From the NCBI GenBank assembly GCA_964019335.1, contig OZ025671.1, forward strand, positions 310,001-374,000: DNA of 64,000 nt, read 5' to 3'. This document shows, piece by piece, positions 42,301-53,055 of the stretch; position 1 is the first letter of the stretch, and each line of letters opens with the position of its first letter. A model generated the notes under the pieces. That model was given only the letters and a program-made list of their open reading frames with translations. It made no database searches and was not told the origin of the DNA. Source of the DNA: Diplonema japonicum (Eukaryota; Euglenozoa; Diplonemea; Diplonemida; Diplonemidae). The translations under genes and the position numbers were made by a program.

Positions 42301-44585
42301 CAGTTGACAGCAGTGAATGTCAACGTGGCAGGCGCCGATGTTGCCTCTGATGGATCGGACGATGCAGTCACCACTTCTACATTGGCAGTAGGCTGGGAAG
42401 TCAAAACAACAGTGTAGGTCCCCGTCGTGCCTGTTTCGGCTACCGTCAGCGGCGTTGCGGTAACAGTAATGCCCACGCTATCGTCGTCCGTGTTGGTTAC
42501 AGAGACAGGGCCAGGGGTGAGCGGTGCGTATGCAGGGTCCGTTGTAGTGGCAGTCAAGGTGATTGTGAAGGCAATGGCATCATCGTCGACAGCATCGTCA
42601 ACACCCGTAACAGTGACTACTTGGCCGGTGTTCCAGTTAGCCGCCGTGAAGGTTAGAGTCGTGGGTCCGACGGTTCCCTCAGTTGTGTCCGAGCTTGCAC
42701 ACGCAATGGTCACGGAGGCTGTCGGCTCCGATGCCAGAGTAACGGTGAATGTGGAAGTGCCTCCTGCCTCTGTTGTCACCAGTCCTGTGGTGGGCACCAC
42801 TGTGATGCCTACTGCGTCGTTGTCTGTATTGGTGACACCAACATCTGGGCTTGCCATATTGTTATAGACGGGGTCAGTGCTCGAGGAAGCTGCGGTGATG
42901 ATGTTATAAGCGATGTCACCGTCATCGACATCGTCGTCAACACCTGTGATGGTGACCTGTTGCGCAACATTCCAGTTGGCTGTCGTGAAGGTCAGTGTGG
43001 CAGGCGCAACGGTTCCTTCTGTTGCAAGGGAGGAGCTGAGCCCGATGCTGACCGCTGCGGTAGGCTGGGTATTCAAAACAATTGTGAAGCTAGCTGTCCC
43101 ACCCGCCTCTGTTGTGACAAGGCCTGTGGTACCAGAAAGTGTGATGCCAGGCGTGTCATTATCGTTGTTTGTGACTGTCACGTCAGGAGGGTCGATCATG
43201 TAGCCTGCGTCAGCCCCCAGTGTGATGGTGTAGACAGTAGCGCCGTCTGCTATGAAGTCATCCACCCCCGTGATGGTGACTTGCTGCGCGACGTTCCAGT
43301 TAGCTGTCGTGAAGACTAGCGACGCCGTGCTGACAGTGCCTTCAGCAACGTTAGACGACGCAACAGGGATCGTCACGGTTGCTGTTGGCTGCGAGTCAAG
43401 GACAACAGTAAAGGTCGCAGTGCCACCAGCTTCCGTTGTAAATAGACCGGCAGTGGGTGTGACTGTAACGCCAGCAGTGTCGTCATCGATGTTCGTGATA
43501 CTCGCATCTGCAGGGTCAATGGCATTGTACTTCAAGTCTGCGCTCATGCATGTGGAGACGACCACTGTGTAGACCACATCACCGTCGTCAACAGAATCAT
43601 CGACTCCTGTCACGGTTACGGCCTGCGGCACGAACCAGTTCGCAGTGGTGAAGGTGAGCGTGGTGGGTATCGCGATGCTCCCCTCGGTGCTTGCTGGAGC
43701 TGGTCCCATGAACACAGGGATCGAGACCGTTGCTGTAGGCTGTGTGTTGAGCACTACGGTGAAGGCCGTGGTACCGCCTGCTTCCGTAGTTTGCAGATTA
43801 ACAGCAACGACAGTAACGCCTGCGGTGTCATCATCAGCGTTGGTGACGACGACATCAGTGGGGTCAGCCCCGCTGTACCCCGCATCAGTGCTAGTGACGC
43901 TGCCTAGGGAGATGGTGTAGGTGACGGGATCTTCGTCAATAGTATCCTGCACGGGTGTCACGGTCACAACCTGAGGGGTGTTGAAGGAGACGGTCGTGAA
44001 GCTTAACGTCGCAGGGCTGACGGTGCCCTCTGCTGTGTTGCCGCTTGTTACAGGAATGCTGACTGTGTCTGTGGGAGCTGTTGTGAGTACAACTGTGAAT
44101 GTCTGGGCCGCTCCGCCCTCAGCTGTATTTAGTGCTCCAGTGGACACAGTGATGCCGCAGCAAGCAGTGCAGTCACCGCTTTTAGTCCACGTTCCTGGGT
44201 TCGTGGTGCCGGTGCAGGTGACGGTGACACCTGTACAGCTGAATCCTAGGTCAGCAGTGATGGGGCACAGCGCACCGTGTGCGGACAGCGCGCACATCGT
44301 CGAGGAGCCTGTCACAGCGGGGTCTGCGACAGGGCATTGTATGGCAGTGCATGCAGGGGTTATGTCAAAAACATTCACGTTACAAGTAGCTGTGCACCCC
44401 GTAGGGCAGTTTGCGCAGAAGAACCCTGCTCCAGGTGTCCAGACACAAGTCGTGGTATCCACCATCATCCCTCCCGCCGTGCATGGCGTACTCGCTCCCG
44501 TCACCGTAGGCACTGTGCATTGAGCCCCAGCTTGCCTGAACGCAACAAGCAGCACCAGTAACCGTGTCGCTATCCCCACCTCCAT
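24354..44585 (-). CDS. Giant modular cell-surface protein, 6705 aa, single membrane pass, four exons
   Basis: Exons are 26641-44585, 26329-26607, 25455-26289 and 24354-25412. Introns of 33, 39 and 42 nt all begin GTATG. Each splice restores a repeat (DICM to NGLCKG; PAWTG to CTADICC; SPTET to ACCSDADG). The ATG at 44585 starts a signal peptide (MEVGIATRLLVLLVAFRQAGA). A Cys-rich head runs to residue 144. Then come 28 Calx-beta-like repeats (145-3301), four C...GCD...TCC modules (to 3455), 45 cysteine-rich units (3456-6049), three more TCC-type modules and a mixed region with two SEA-like stretches. The transmembrane helix is at about 6560-6583, followed by a 122-residue Pro-rich tail ending DLRRLPV. 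The tail has YEEP, DDPF and NWTYRPP motifs that could recruit cytoplasmic partners. A calcium-stiffened adhesion or coat protein is likely. Both repeat classes are best known from bacteria. Confidence 0.93.
26405..34220 (-). repeat. Array of 45 cysteine-rich units in a three-unit higher-order order
   Basis: Unit consensus is C.GVVCTASDQCH..G.CDP.TGLCS.P.KPDGT.C.DGN..T..D.C..GVC.G, about 57 residues. Three unit types alternate. Type A often has SQCH, type B usually has ASDxCH with GLCSDP, and type C has EPQC...C..NQC.E and lacks the H-G-C-DP-TG segment. The order A-B-C repeats from the first unit, with type C at units 3, 6, 9, 12, 15, 18, 21, 24, 28, 31, 34, 37, 40 and 43; one extra unit is inserted at 25-27. 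A 33-nt intron cuts unit 44. Confidence 0.9.
34684..44153 (-). repeat. Array of 28 Calx-beta-like protein repeats
   Basis: Each unit is about 113 residues. The shared core reads TTEAGGTATFTVVL...QPTA.VTIP..SSD.TEGTV.P.SLTFT..NWN.PQ.VTVTGVDD..DDGD..Y.I......STD..Y......V.VTNTDDD. The acidic DDxxDDGD and TNTDDD turns are the expected calcium sites. Units are diverged at nucleotide level rather than recent copies. The whole array sits in one exon with no intron. Units 6, 18, 22, 25 and 28 vary most at the start motif. Confidence 0.92.
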
Positions 44586-44777
44586 CACCCCTCCCTCTTT
44601 GTTCCTTCCGTTCTTTTTCCTCTGAGGCTCTCTTTTTATCTTCTTTTTCTTTTTCTCCTCCCTTCTTCCCCCCTCCTTTCGAACGTACTGGCATCAAAAA
44701 CACACTAAAAGAAACCAGGTGAAAAAAAAAAAAAGCATCAACAGAAAAAGAAATAAATCTAAATCTAATCATCGTCA
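44586..44777. other. Short intergenic spacer upstream of the giant gene
   Basis: On the minus strand the spacer holds a purine-rich stretch (GAGGGGGGAAGAAGGGAGGAG) between the stop of the F-box-like gene (44778) and the giant gene ATG. No clear pyrimidine tract was found; an acceptor AG can be chosen in several places. Confidence 0.35.
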
Positions 44778-45801
44778 CTAGTCACTCCTCCGTTCGTGCA
44801 TAAGGAGATGGAGCTGGCAAAGGGCATGCTTTACTTTTTCGGGATGGTTGGCCTCAAGGTAAAGTGCGTGCAGCTTGTGCGTTGCGGTGAGCGCCGCGAG
44901 GTTCACGTCCAGGATGGACCACAGCTGGGTTTGAATTTATTTCTCCCCCCCCCCCTCTTGTACCTTTTTTACTTCGCTCCTCTGCACAGAATTAAGGCTT
45001 TCCATGTCCGACTCATGAAAGGTAAGGGCTCTGGATAGAAACAATCGCGTGTCATGAGGAGTGCACATCGTCCCCCACGACAGCGGAGGGACGAACACTG
45101 CCCGTGGCAGTACTGTGTTCCATAACTGTGTTGTGTTGCTCCCCTCCCTCCCCCCAGCCTGCACATACCAACGCCATAACGCTCCCGGAGAAGGGTATAA
45201 ACAAAGCACTCGGAGGAGGGTCTTTAGGATGTGGGGGTGCATCGCACCAAGCTCCGTTCAGCTTGGCGATCTCTCTGCCAGGGTCGTCTGCGGCAGATGA
45301 AAGGAAAAACGGACAGCAAGCAAATCGATCGAGAAGATCGAGAATGGGACCCACGGTGGTGATGCTGAGGTGGTTCGTGGCTGCAGTGCGGACCCTGGTG
45401 TTCAAAAGACGCACTGACCAAAGCGAGAGGGGGTCGAGAAAGGGAAGGGAAAGAGAGATGGCCATTTCAACATCCCGTGAAATGTCTTGGACCTGCGGAC
45501 TCATTTTGTAAGGCATTCCTGGGACATGAATCATTCGAGGCACTAAGCTACCAACAGAACTCAGCGACGAGGTGCTATTCATGTTATGCAAGTAGTGTTG
45601 CGTTGATGCAACTGGTTGCCTGGCGACAGGTATCCTCCCATCTCCCAACGGGGTCGTCACACTACCCAAGCTTAATGGTGAAGACGACATATAGCCCACA
45701 AGGTCCCCCCCAGCTAGCACGGGATTGTACAAAGACCTGTACTGGGGCGCGTATCTGGTTGTTGCAGGAATCTGGCTTTGGCCGTAGCCGTATGAAGCCA
45801 T
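44778..45801 (-). CDS. Unrecognised protein with possible F-box, 313 aa, three exons
   Basis: Exons are 45169-45801, 44964-45125 and 44778-44924. Introns are 43 nt (45126-45168, GTATGT...AACACAG) and 39 nt (44925-44963, GTACAA...CCCAG). All junctions are phase 0 and the three exons are 633, 162 and 147 nt. The first 95 residues are Ser/Tyr/Pro-rich and disordered. Residues about 108-140 (VEMAISLSLPFLDPLSLWSVRLLNTRVRTAA) resemble the helices of an F-box (LP...L..L...SL..VR..NT..R). The middle lacks known motifs. The last exon is helical (LWSILDVNLAALTATHKLHALYL...) and could be an alpha-helical repeat. Exon joining is supported by frame and composition; the F-box call is weak. Confidence 0.6.
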
Positions 45802-46278
45802 TTTTTATGTGTTTGTTTTTTTTTTTTCTTTTTTGTTTTTTTGTTTTTTTCCCCCCCCTCTTTATTCTTGAAACATTTCCTTCTTTTTTTTATTTCCTCT
45901 TCCTGTGATGGGAGTTCGTTGGGTGATATTTCTTTGAGAGAAAAAAAAAACGGGAGGGGGGAAACAGGGGGGAAAAAAAAAAGAAAGAAAGAAGGAAAGA
46001 AAGCAATAAAAAAGAGTACTAAGGTATTGAGGGGGGGGGGGGGGGGGGTGAAATTATCCAATGTAATGCAGATTTTCAAAAAAAAAGGAAAATTGCGATG
46101 TTTTCTCGGTAATGTCATGAGGCAAGCCGGCAAAAAGATATAATTCCTTGGGTTGGCCATAATCCCGACATGTGTCTTTTTTTTTTTTTTTCTTTTTTTT
46201 TTTTGGGAGGGGGAGGCTAGACAAAAAAAAAGCAATAGGTTGAGAATAAAAAAAAACCACACTATGAAATATAACAAT

Positions 46279-46310
<32 letters not shown>

Positions 46311-46370
46311 CCCCCCTCTTCTTAAAAAAAAAAAAAAAATACTTGTGTAAAGACACACTTCAAATAAACC
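45802..46370. other. Homopolymer-rich intergenic region
   Basis: T, A and G runs (for example G at 46031-46048 and T at 46280-46310) separate the F-box-like gene start from the stop of UBC12. No gene is seen. Confidence 0.5.
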
Positions 46371-47012
46371 TCAGTAACCAATGTAGTCTCCGTTCATCCA
46401 AGATTTAACAATTCTACCAAAAAGGCGAGTATCCTCGCGAAGCACTTTAGCAGCCTGTTTTTTTTTTTTTTTTTTTTTTTTTTTATTTCCCATCCCCTCC
46501 ACGGTACCTTTTTGTTCAATGGGTCATCGGGGTTTGGTTCACTGAATAGCAATTCCATGCCGAAAATTACTGCCTTGAGGGTTAGGACCGGTCGCCACTC
46601 AGCCCGAAGGATGTTCAAGCACACTTTTCCGTCCTCGTCGATGTTGGGATGGTAGATTTTTTTTTGCTTGCCGGTAAGGTTGTAGGTGACCTTAGGCGGC
46701 GTGTGAGGGTAGTCATGAGGAACAGACACGTTAAATTGAAATGTTCCTCCCTATTTTTTTTTCTTTTTTTTTTTTTCTTTTGTTTAATCCGTATCATACT
46801 GTGTAGTACCCCTCCCTCGGCCTCATTGTCAGTACCAATTCTCTAATATTATCCTTGTCGGGAATCTCTAGTGTTGCATTTGTGCTTTTTAGATCCACTT
46901 CACCGAGGTCCTTGTTCAGCCTCATGTCTGCAGCCGCCTTGCCGCCACTCTTCTTGTCTTCCTTTTCCTTTTTAAGGGTCATCACCCGTTTTTCCAAACC
47001 TTTTCGCAGCAT
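46371..47012 (-). CDS. UBC12: NEDD8-conjugating enzyme E2 (UBC12), 179 aa, three exons
   Basis: Exons are 46800-47012, 46508-46750 and 46371-46454. Introns are 49 nt (GTATGA...AAATAG) and 53 nt (GTACCG...AAACAG), both in the E2 fold and both phase 0. The ATG at 47012 gives the basic Lys-rich N-terminal tail typical of UBC12, which docks on the NEDD8-activating enzyme. The core shows GYYTGGTFQFNVSVPHDYPHTPPKV, the HPN triad (105-107) and DGKVCLNILRAEWRPVLT with catalytic Cys115. It also has the family-specific LLFSEPNPDDPLNKKAAKVL and ends MNGDYIGY, matching the animal YIGSTYFERCLK end but shorter. It passes NEDD8 from the E1 to cullins. RAEWRPVLT is characteristic of UBC12 among E2s. Confidence 0.96.
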
Positions 47013-47218
47013 TGGTTCTTTTTTTTTTTTTTTTGTCTGTAGTCCCTGTATTCTTTTTTTTTTTTTTAGCGGGGGAAAGAATGCGTATGCTTCGCAAATT
47101 TAATACAAATCCCCAACACGTAACATATACATAAAGGAGAATAAAAGATCTAATGAGTAAAAAAAAGGAGAGGGGGGGGGGGGGGGGGGTGAGATCGTCT
47201 TTTTGTTTTTGTTTGCAC

Positions 47219-50200
47219 TCACAAAGGAACCCGTATGCTGGCGTTTTGAATGCTCGTTGCGATACTGTAGTTCAGCTTCCTAGCGGTTTCTTGCTGTTCT
47301 TGCTCGGTTAGCTTGGCCAGGGAACCTCCTTCCGCGTAGACGAATGGGGGCTTTGGGTACTCGTCGACCATCTGCTGGATCTCGCTGTGCTGCTCGTTCT
47401 TCCTCGCGAACTGCAGGCAGACCACCTCAGAGACGGAGATGGACGCCTTCAGGTCTTTCATGCAGCTCACAGGCTGTCCATTGCAGTCCACAACACGTCG
47501 GTTTCTGTTGTTTTTTTTTTTTTTTTTTCCTCTCTTTTCTTTTCTTCTTTTTCTTTTCCATCATACATAAATCGCTGTGCGTCTGCTAGAGCAGCAGGAC
47601 TCCCTGATTTTATTTCCATCACAGTCTGAAAGAATAGTCGAAAGAAAAGGTGTTCATCCGCATACCATGTTGCTGCTGAATGCGATGCCAAGCCCCTGGT
47701 GGGGGTCCCTAGCTATCACGACACCACTGTTCGCCAGTGTGTTGAGCTTCTCGCAGACAGCCTGCGATTCTTTGAAGACCTGATCGATGAATGCCTGCCC
47801 CAAGGGGTCGGTGTTGACCCACTCCAAAGTTAAGACCTTTGTCTTGCTGGACTTGAGGCTCAGCACGCGCTGCGGCTGAGAGACCCTGAACGTCGTGAAT
47901 GGTGCGACAAGAACCTCTGCTTCCTGCGGGTACTGTGAAATCTCCTGCAAAGGCAACCCCCTCCGCACCCCCTTCACAGAGAAAAACACGGTCCCTCCTG
48001 TGCTCTTGAACGCGTTTGTCGCCTCTCCGTTTACATAAGATGTCGCCACGTCTTCATCCTTAGCACAGGACGACGGTGCTGGCCAGTGCAGGATGCAGCC
48101 AGGCCTCAGTTTTTCGTGCATATGGTACACATCATCAGGCAGCCCTGCCAGCCCCCTGTAGTAACTCGGGCAGCTAGCTATCATGTTGAAATCCGTGGCG
48201 AGATTCTGATCGGCGTACGTGTCATGGCACAGCGCGTACAGCAACCCTAGGGTCTTGACCCACTTCTGCATCCCTTCCCATGCCTTCTCGCTCTCTTTCA
48301 AGATGTAATCGCGGTTTTCACCTTCTTTTGTGACACCAGTCCTCACGCTGTAGTTCATCTCCCTGAACGGTGCTGAGTTCCTCCCTGCGTACTGCTTGGT
48401 GTAGCTAGACAGGTCGTCCTCAGGGTCGGGCACCGAAGGGAAGTGCATCATCCTGTCGAGGTCGCTCCCTGCCATCGTGTACAGCGTCATCACAAAAATC
48501 TCGACTTTGTTCCTTGCCTTGCTCTTCACGGACTTTGGGGACACCTCTCCCTTCGCCTTGTGCAGCATGTGCATGGCTTGCGAAACTACAAGAAGCTTGA
48601 GCTCCGGCGTGTCACACACGCGAGGGACCTTGATGTTCTCGATCAGCTCGTCCAGGATCGTCATTTTGCGTGTCTTAGTAGAGTCAAGCTTCTCGGCCCA
48701 CAGCCGCCTGAAACGTGCCCCCGCCCCTGTGATGTCGACCTCGGGCTCTGCGGTGGCTGACTGGGCCTTCGACTTCTCAACATTGATGCCAGGGCGGACC
48801 TTCCACATGAAGGCCGCGAACCTCAGGTTCCTCCCTGCCTTGAGCCACCTCTGCGCCGCTAGGCCTTTGTGCTGCTTGGGGTTCGGCAACTCTTCAACAC
48901 AAGAATCAGCAAACCTGGGCTCTTCTACAGGAAGGTGCTTGACAGGAAGTTCTTCTTCTTCCAGTTCCTGTCTAGGATCCTCTGGTGTGGGCTTTGGAGC
49001 GGGCTTCCTTTTGATAGGCTTGGGTTTGGGGATGGGGAGCAAGTCGTGGTCGGCAATCTCGTTGTTTTTGTCAAAGTCTGCAGCTGTGGAGTAATCATGG
49101 TCGTAGCACACGTCTTTCCATCCGTACAGGTACGACAGCTGGTTCGCCGCGTTGGCGGTGAGCAGGTTGTGGACAGTGCTGATCTGCCCTTTCAGCAGTG
49201 TTTCCACCTCCTTCCAATCCGTTTCCAGTGTATTTACCGCTTCTTGCATCTCTTTTCCTTCGAACAGGACATGACTCACAAACGCCGCGACGCACGGAGC
49301 AGACAGCCAGCGCAGAGGCGGCAGAATGATGTCGCCACCGATGGATTCAGACATCTCTTGTGCATACGCCCTGCATCCTTTTAGCTCATCCTCAAGCTCC
49401 ATACACTTCCCACGCCATGTCAAGTCTATCAAGCGCAGCTTCTTGCCTTCGGGTGACATTTTCACTAGCTTCGCCAGTTCCGTGGTTGTAGCAAGCCACA
49501 CAACCTCCCGGAACTCTAGATCATGTAGCACAGCAGCGGTTCCTTCATCGTCAAGCCGTCTTTGTATCCACGTCAAAGCAGGGCAGTGTGCATGTAGCCC
49601 TGCCCAGTCTGACGTGGAGGTGATGTCCTGAAGGCAGTCTATCACCTTCTCGTAGTCTAACGGCTGCTCGGTGAATACCTTCTTCAGCTCCTCCGCGATG
49701 TGCTGCAACGTGATGTCTGTCATGAGGAGCTCTTTCAATCCCGACGAGCTCTGCTGGTTCTTTGACAACGCCACCACCAGCTTGTCGAGGTCGATGTTGT
49801 GCTTCGCATCGCTGCTGTCGCTGTCGGTGGTGTACATGAAACTGTCTGCGGGACCACCTGCCGCGGGTACCGTCTGGAACGGGGCCTCGTGTTCCGTGTC
49901 GTCTCCGTAAGGGTCCTTCTTCAACGTCGATAGGCAAGCTCTAAGCAAGTCGCTCCTGTCGCGTTCTCTGTCACTCGTGCTGTCGGTACTGGTGTGGCTG
50001 TGCATCATGCGCGAGTGTGTCGAGTACTGGCTGTTGCCGCGCCTCCTGGTGGAACGTCGCATGCTGGAGCCGAGCTCTCGCACGTTGCGCCTTGTTCGTG
50101 ACTTCTGCTTTTCATCGCTAGAGCTCATACTTGTGTTGACCTGTATTACTTCACCACTCCACTTAAGCTTTTTCGGTGACCCAGGTGACAAAGGGCTGCT

Positions 50201-52633
50201 GTATTGTGATCCGTTATCCAATCCGAGGGTGTCTGTGTTAAGAGGCTCAGGCCTAACCCTTCTTGTGGAAGTGTCTATTGTTTTCAGGAATGATTTCCTG
50301 GTGTCCGAGAGAAATCTCTCGTCGTTCCTGCCCTTGTTGCTCTCCTTGCTTCCCCGCCGTTCGTCGCGCGGTGCTTCGCATTCCGCGCTGTAACCCTTCT
50401 CCGCCTCGCTGGAAAAATACGTAGGCGACGTGGGGTGCTGGGGCACGTCTTTCAGAGCATCTACCAACTCTTGGATCTGTGTTGTTCTTTTCGTGCCGCG
50501 GGGTGTTGCTGGCACCGTCCTCTCCTTGTCGTCGGGTTTGTCCTGCTCCGTATCTTTCTCCTTTCTTCGTACAGATCGGGAATCTGAACTGCTGCTGCGA
50601 CTAGAATGGCTCCGCCCCCGCTCAGGACTGCTGTCATCCCTCAGAGCTTCAAGCAACCTTTTCTCATTTGCCTTTCTTGCTTCCCTCCCAACACTGTCGT
50701 TCAGCCGGTCTCGCACGCCTTTCACTTTGCGCACTCGATTTGCGTCCCTCGAACCTTCGCTGCTCGATCTATACCGGTCGGGTTTCTTCGGGGAATCTTT
50801 CTGAAGCTCAGCGCTCTTGGACACCGGTTTGGTTGGCTGTTGTTTGTTCTCCTTCGTTTTGCGGGGTTCCACTTCGTCACCGCTTGGATTTTGTTTTCCT
50901 TTGCGAGAGTTCTGTTTTTTCTCGTGTGAAGAACTTTCGCTGTTTGACCTGTCATGCTTGTTCTTTGCGGGTTCTTGTTTCATATCACGCACAAGGTTCG
51001 CCTGTCGCGCCTGAGGCTCTTCCCCGCTGCTCTTCGAACTGTCGCTACCCGAGGCACTTCTTGTTGGGCGTTGTATCTGAGGCTCTTCTTTTCGTTTCGA
51101 ACTGTCGGTGCTCGATGCACTGCTTGCTGTGACACTCCCGGATTTGGGGTCGTGCGGCTTATGCTCATCGCCAAAAGGCTCCTGTCTCGCATTATCCGAG
51201 CTGTCGCTGCTGGACTTATCATGACTACCGCTGTCCTGTTGCTTCTTCTTTGGAGCTAATGGTGGTGTGCCCTTTCGGAGCAGGGTCCTTCCCTTTGCCG
51301 CACTCGCTTTGCTGTCGCTGCTTGAAATACTGAACCTCTTTTCACCGCCAGGCGGTTTGGCATCGTGAGTAAGCTCGATGTCTTCACTTTTTGGCTGGTC
51401 CTCCTGTGGCATTGGGTCGTCTTCGTGCGTTACGACAGTACGCTTTTCTTCCTCGTCTGGTTGCGAACCGTTCCTGCGTTCGCCGTCTGACGAGCTTGCT
51501 TTGTCAGTTTCTGCTGTCTTTCGGGTGAGCTCTTGTACTGTGTCGGTCGCTTTCGTCGCCTTTGTGGGTGCGTTGCCTTCTGTAGGTGAGTCTCGTGTTG
51601 TATCTTGCGGCTGTGATGCAGGCTTGTCCCGCCATTCGCTTCTGCCACGTTCTCCGTTGCTTGAGCTGCTTGACTCAGTATTTTGCTTCTTCTTACTGGT
51701 TTTGCTTCCTTTGTGCTTAGGTGAGTGGCGTTCCTGCACTGGTATGGTAGCAGCCGAGCTTGCGCTGCTGGACCTGTCATGCCCACGGTCACGTCGCTTT
51801 GCGAGGTCCGGACCCTTGTCGCCGCTTCTTGCATCAGATAGTTTCAAGTGTCCTGTGCTGCCGGACTCGTCGCTGGGAGCGTTTACAACAATGGTTGGCT
51901 GCCTTCCAGCACTCTGCTCGGGCTTGAGGTAGCCCACCTTTTTGCGCGGTCGCTTCCTGTCAGAGCTGTCGGACGAGCCCGAGGTGTCTTCTTTGCGTGG
52001 TTTCCTTTTGCTGCGTTTAGCTTTCTTGTCACCTGCTGTGCTGCTAGCGCTGCTCGCGGAGCCGCGTCTGTGTGCAGTGCTTGCTGCGCTGCTGATGCTG
52101 CTTCGGCGCGAAGACGGTCTGAACTGCAGGGGTGGGTCGGGGATCTCGTGGGCTGTGTAGCGGCCGTGGTCACGCAGCGTGTGGTACGAAGGGAATATAG
52201 TGACGTTTGACGCATCCTTCACGACAAAGCTGCCGTTGATGTCCAGCATAGCACCTATGGTATAGAGGAGGCGTATGTCGTCGTTGGGGGGGATCACGAA
52301 GCATTCTGTAGCGTCCTTGAATGTGATGGTGACGGTTTTGGCTTCCCTCGAGGGCGAAGCAGGGAGGGACTCCCCGCCGCTGTCACTGGGGGATGCGCTT
52401 GGAGGCGGCAGCGTGGTGAGCGACTGTCCCCGTGACCCTTCCATCCTCACTGGCTTCTTCACACTCTCGGCGCCGTTGCTGTTGCTGTTGCTGCTACTGC
52501 TGCTGCTGCTGGTTCGTCTCTTCGCAACGAACAGTTTCTTCGAGAACTCCTCATCCTCTGCTGTCTCCAACCCCCACAAGGCTTGACTCTTCCGTAGCCT
52601 GTTCCGCTGGTGCAAGATTTCTTTCAGACTCAT
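47219..52633 (-). CDS. Large intracellular protein with C-terminal R-S-E mono-ADP-ribosyltransferase domain, 1770 aa, three exons
   Basis: Exons are 47666-52633, 47567-47625 and 47219-47504. The 40- and 62-nt introns (GTATGC, GTATGA) are needed to read MTVMEIKSGS...QRF and INRRVVDCNGQPVSC. The ATG is at 52633 and there is no signal peptide. Residues about 100-165 (TVTITFKDATECFVIPP...) may form a ubiquitin-like fold. Residues about 165-900 are a Ser/Lys/Arg/Glu-rich disordered region with recurring SSSDSS and KSSG motifs. Residues about 950-1150 are helical and are followed by a Pro/Lys linker. The C-terminus has the ART triad: YYRGL (Arg1493), WPAPSSCAKD (Ser1521/1522), VFFSVKG and QEAEVL (Glu1571, Glu1573). 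The ExE pair is characteristic of arginine-specific transferases that move ADP-ribose from NAD+ to protein. The target is unknown. Confidence 0.82.
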
Positions 52634-52651
52634 CGATGGGCCATTTTACCC

Positions 52652-52688
<37 letters not shown>

Positions 52689-53017
52689 TCCCCCCGTGGT
52701 CCTTTGCTGAATAATGATGCGACGAGGAATAAAAGATGAAAATACATTGTGTTTGGAGGGTAGAGAAAGTCTTTTTTTTTTCTTTTTCTTTTTTTTTTTT
52801 TCCCCTTTTAAGGCTCAGAACCGCGTCAATGTCCCAACAGGGGCCTTACGTGACTTTTGATCCTTTGTCTTTCCCGAAAGATTTTTCTTTTTGATGGTAT
52901 CTCACAATAAACCAAATGATTGAAGGCTTTGTTGGGACACTTATTTGATTCTGAGTACCCCTCTACCACGGCCATTCACATACAAAGGGGCATCATTTTG
53001 ATTGCCTCTTTTTTTTG

Positions 53018-53055
<38 letters not shown>

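Noticed and set aside
26405-44153. CRISPR array or recent satellite expansion
   Set aside because: The periodicity is at protein level with diverged nucleotides and an open frame. There are no identical direct repeats with unique spacers.
27264-44561. Long plus-strand reading frames (up to about 390 codons) opposite the giant gene
   Set aside because: They are reverse complements of repeated, stop-poor coding units. Their composition mirrors the repeats and no family is recognisable.
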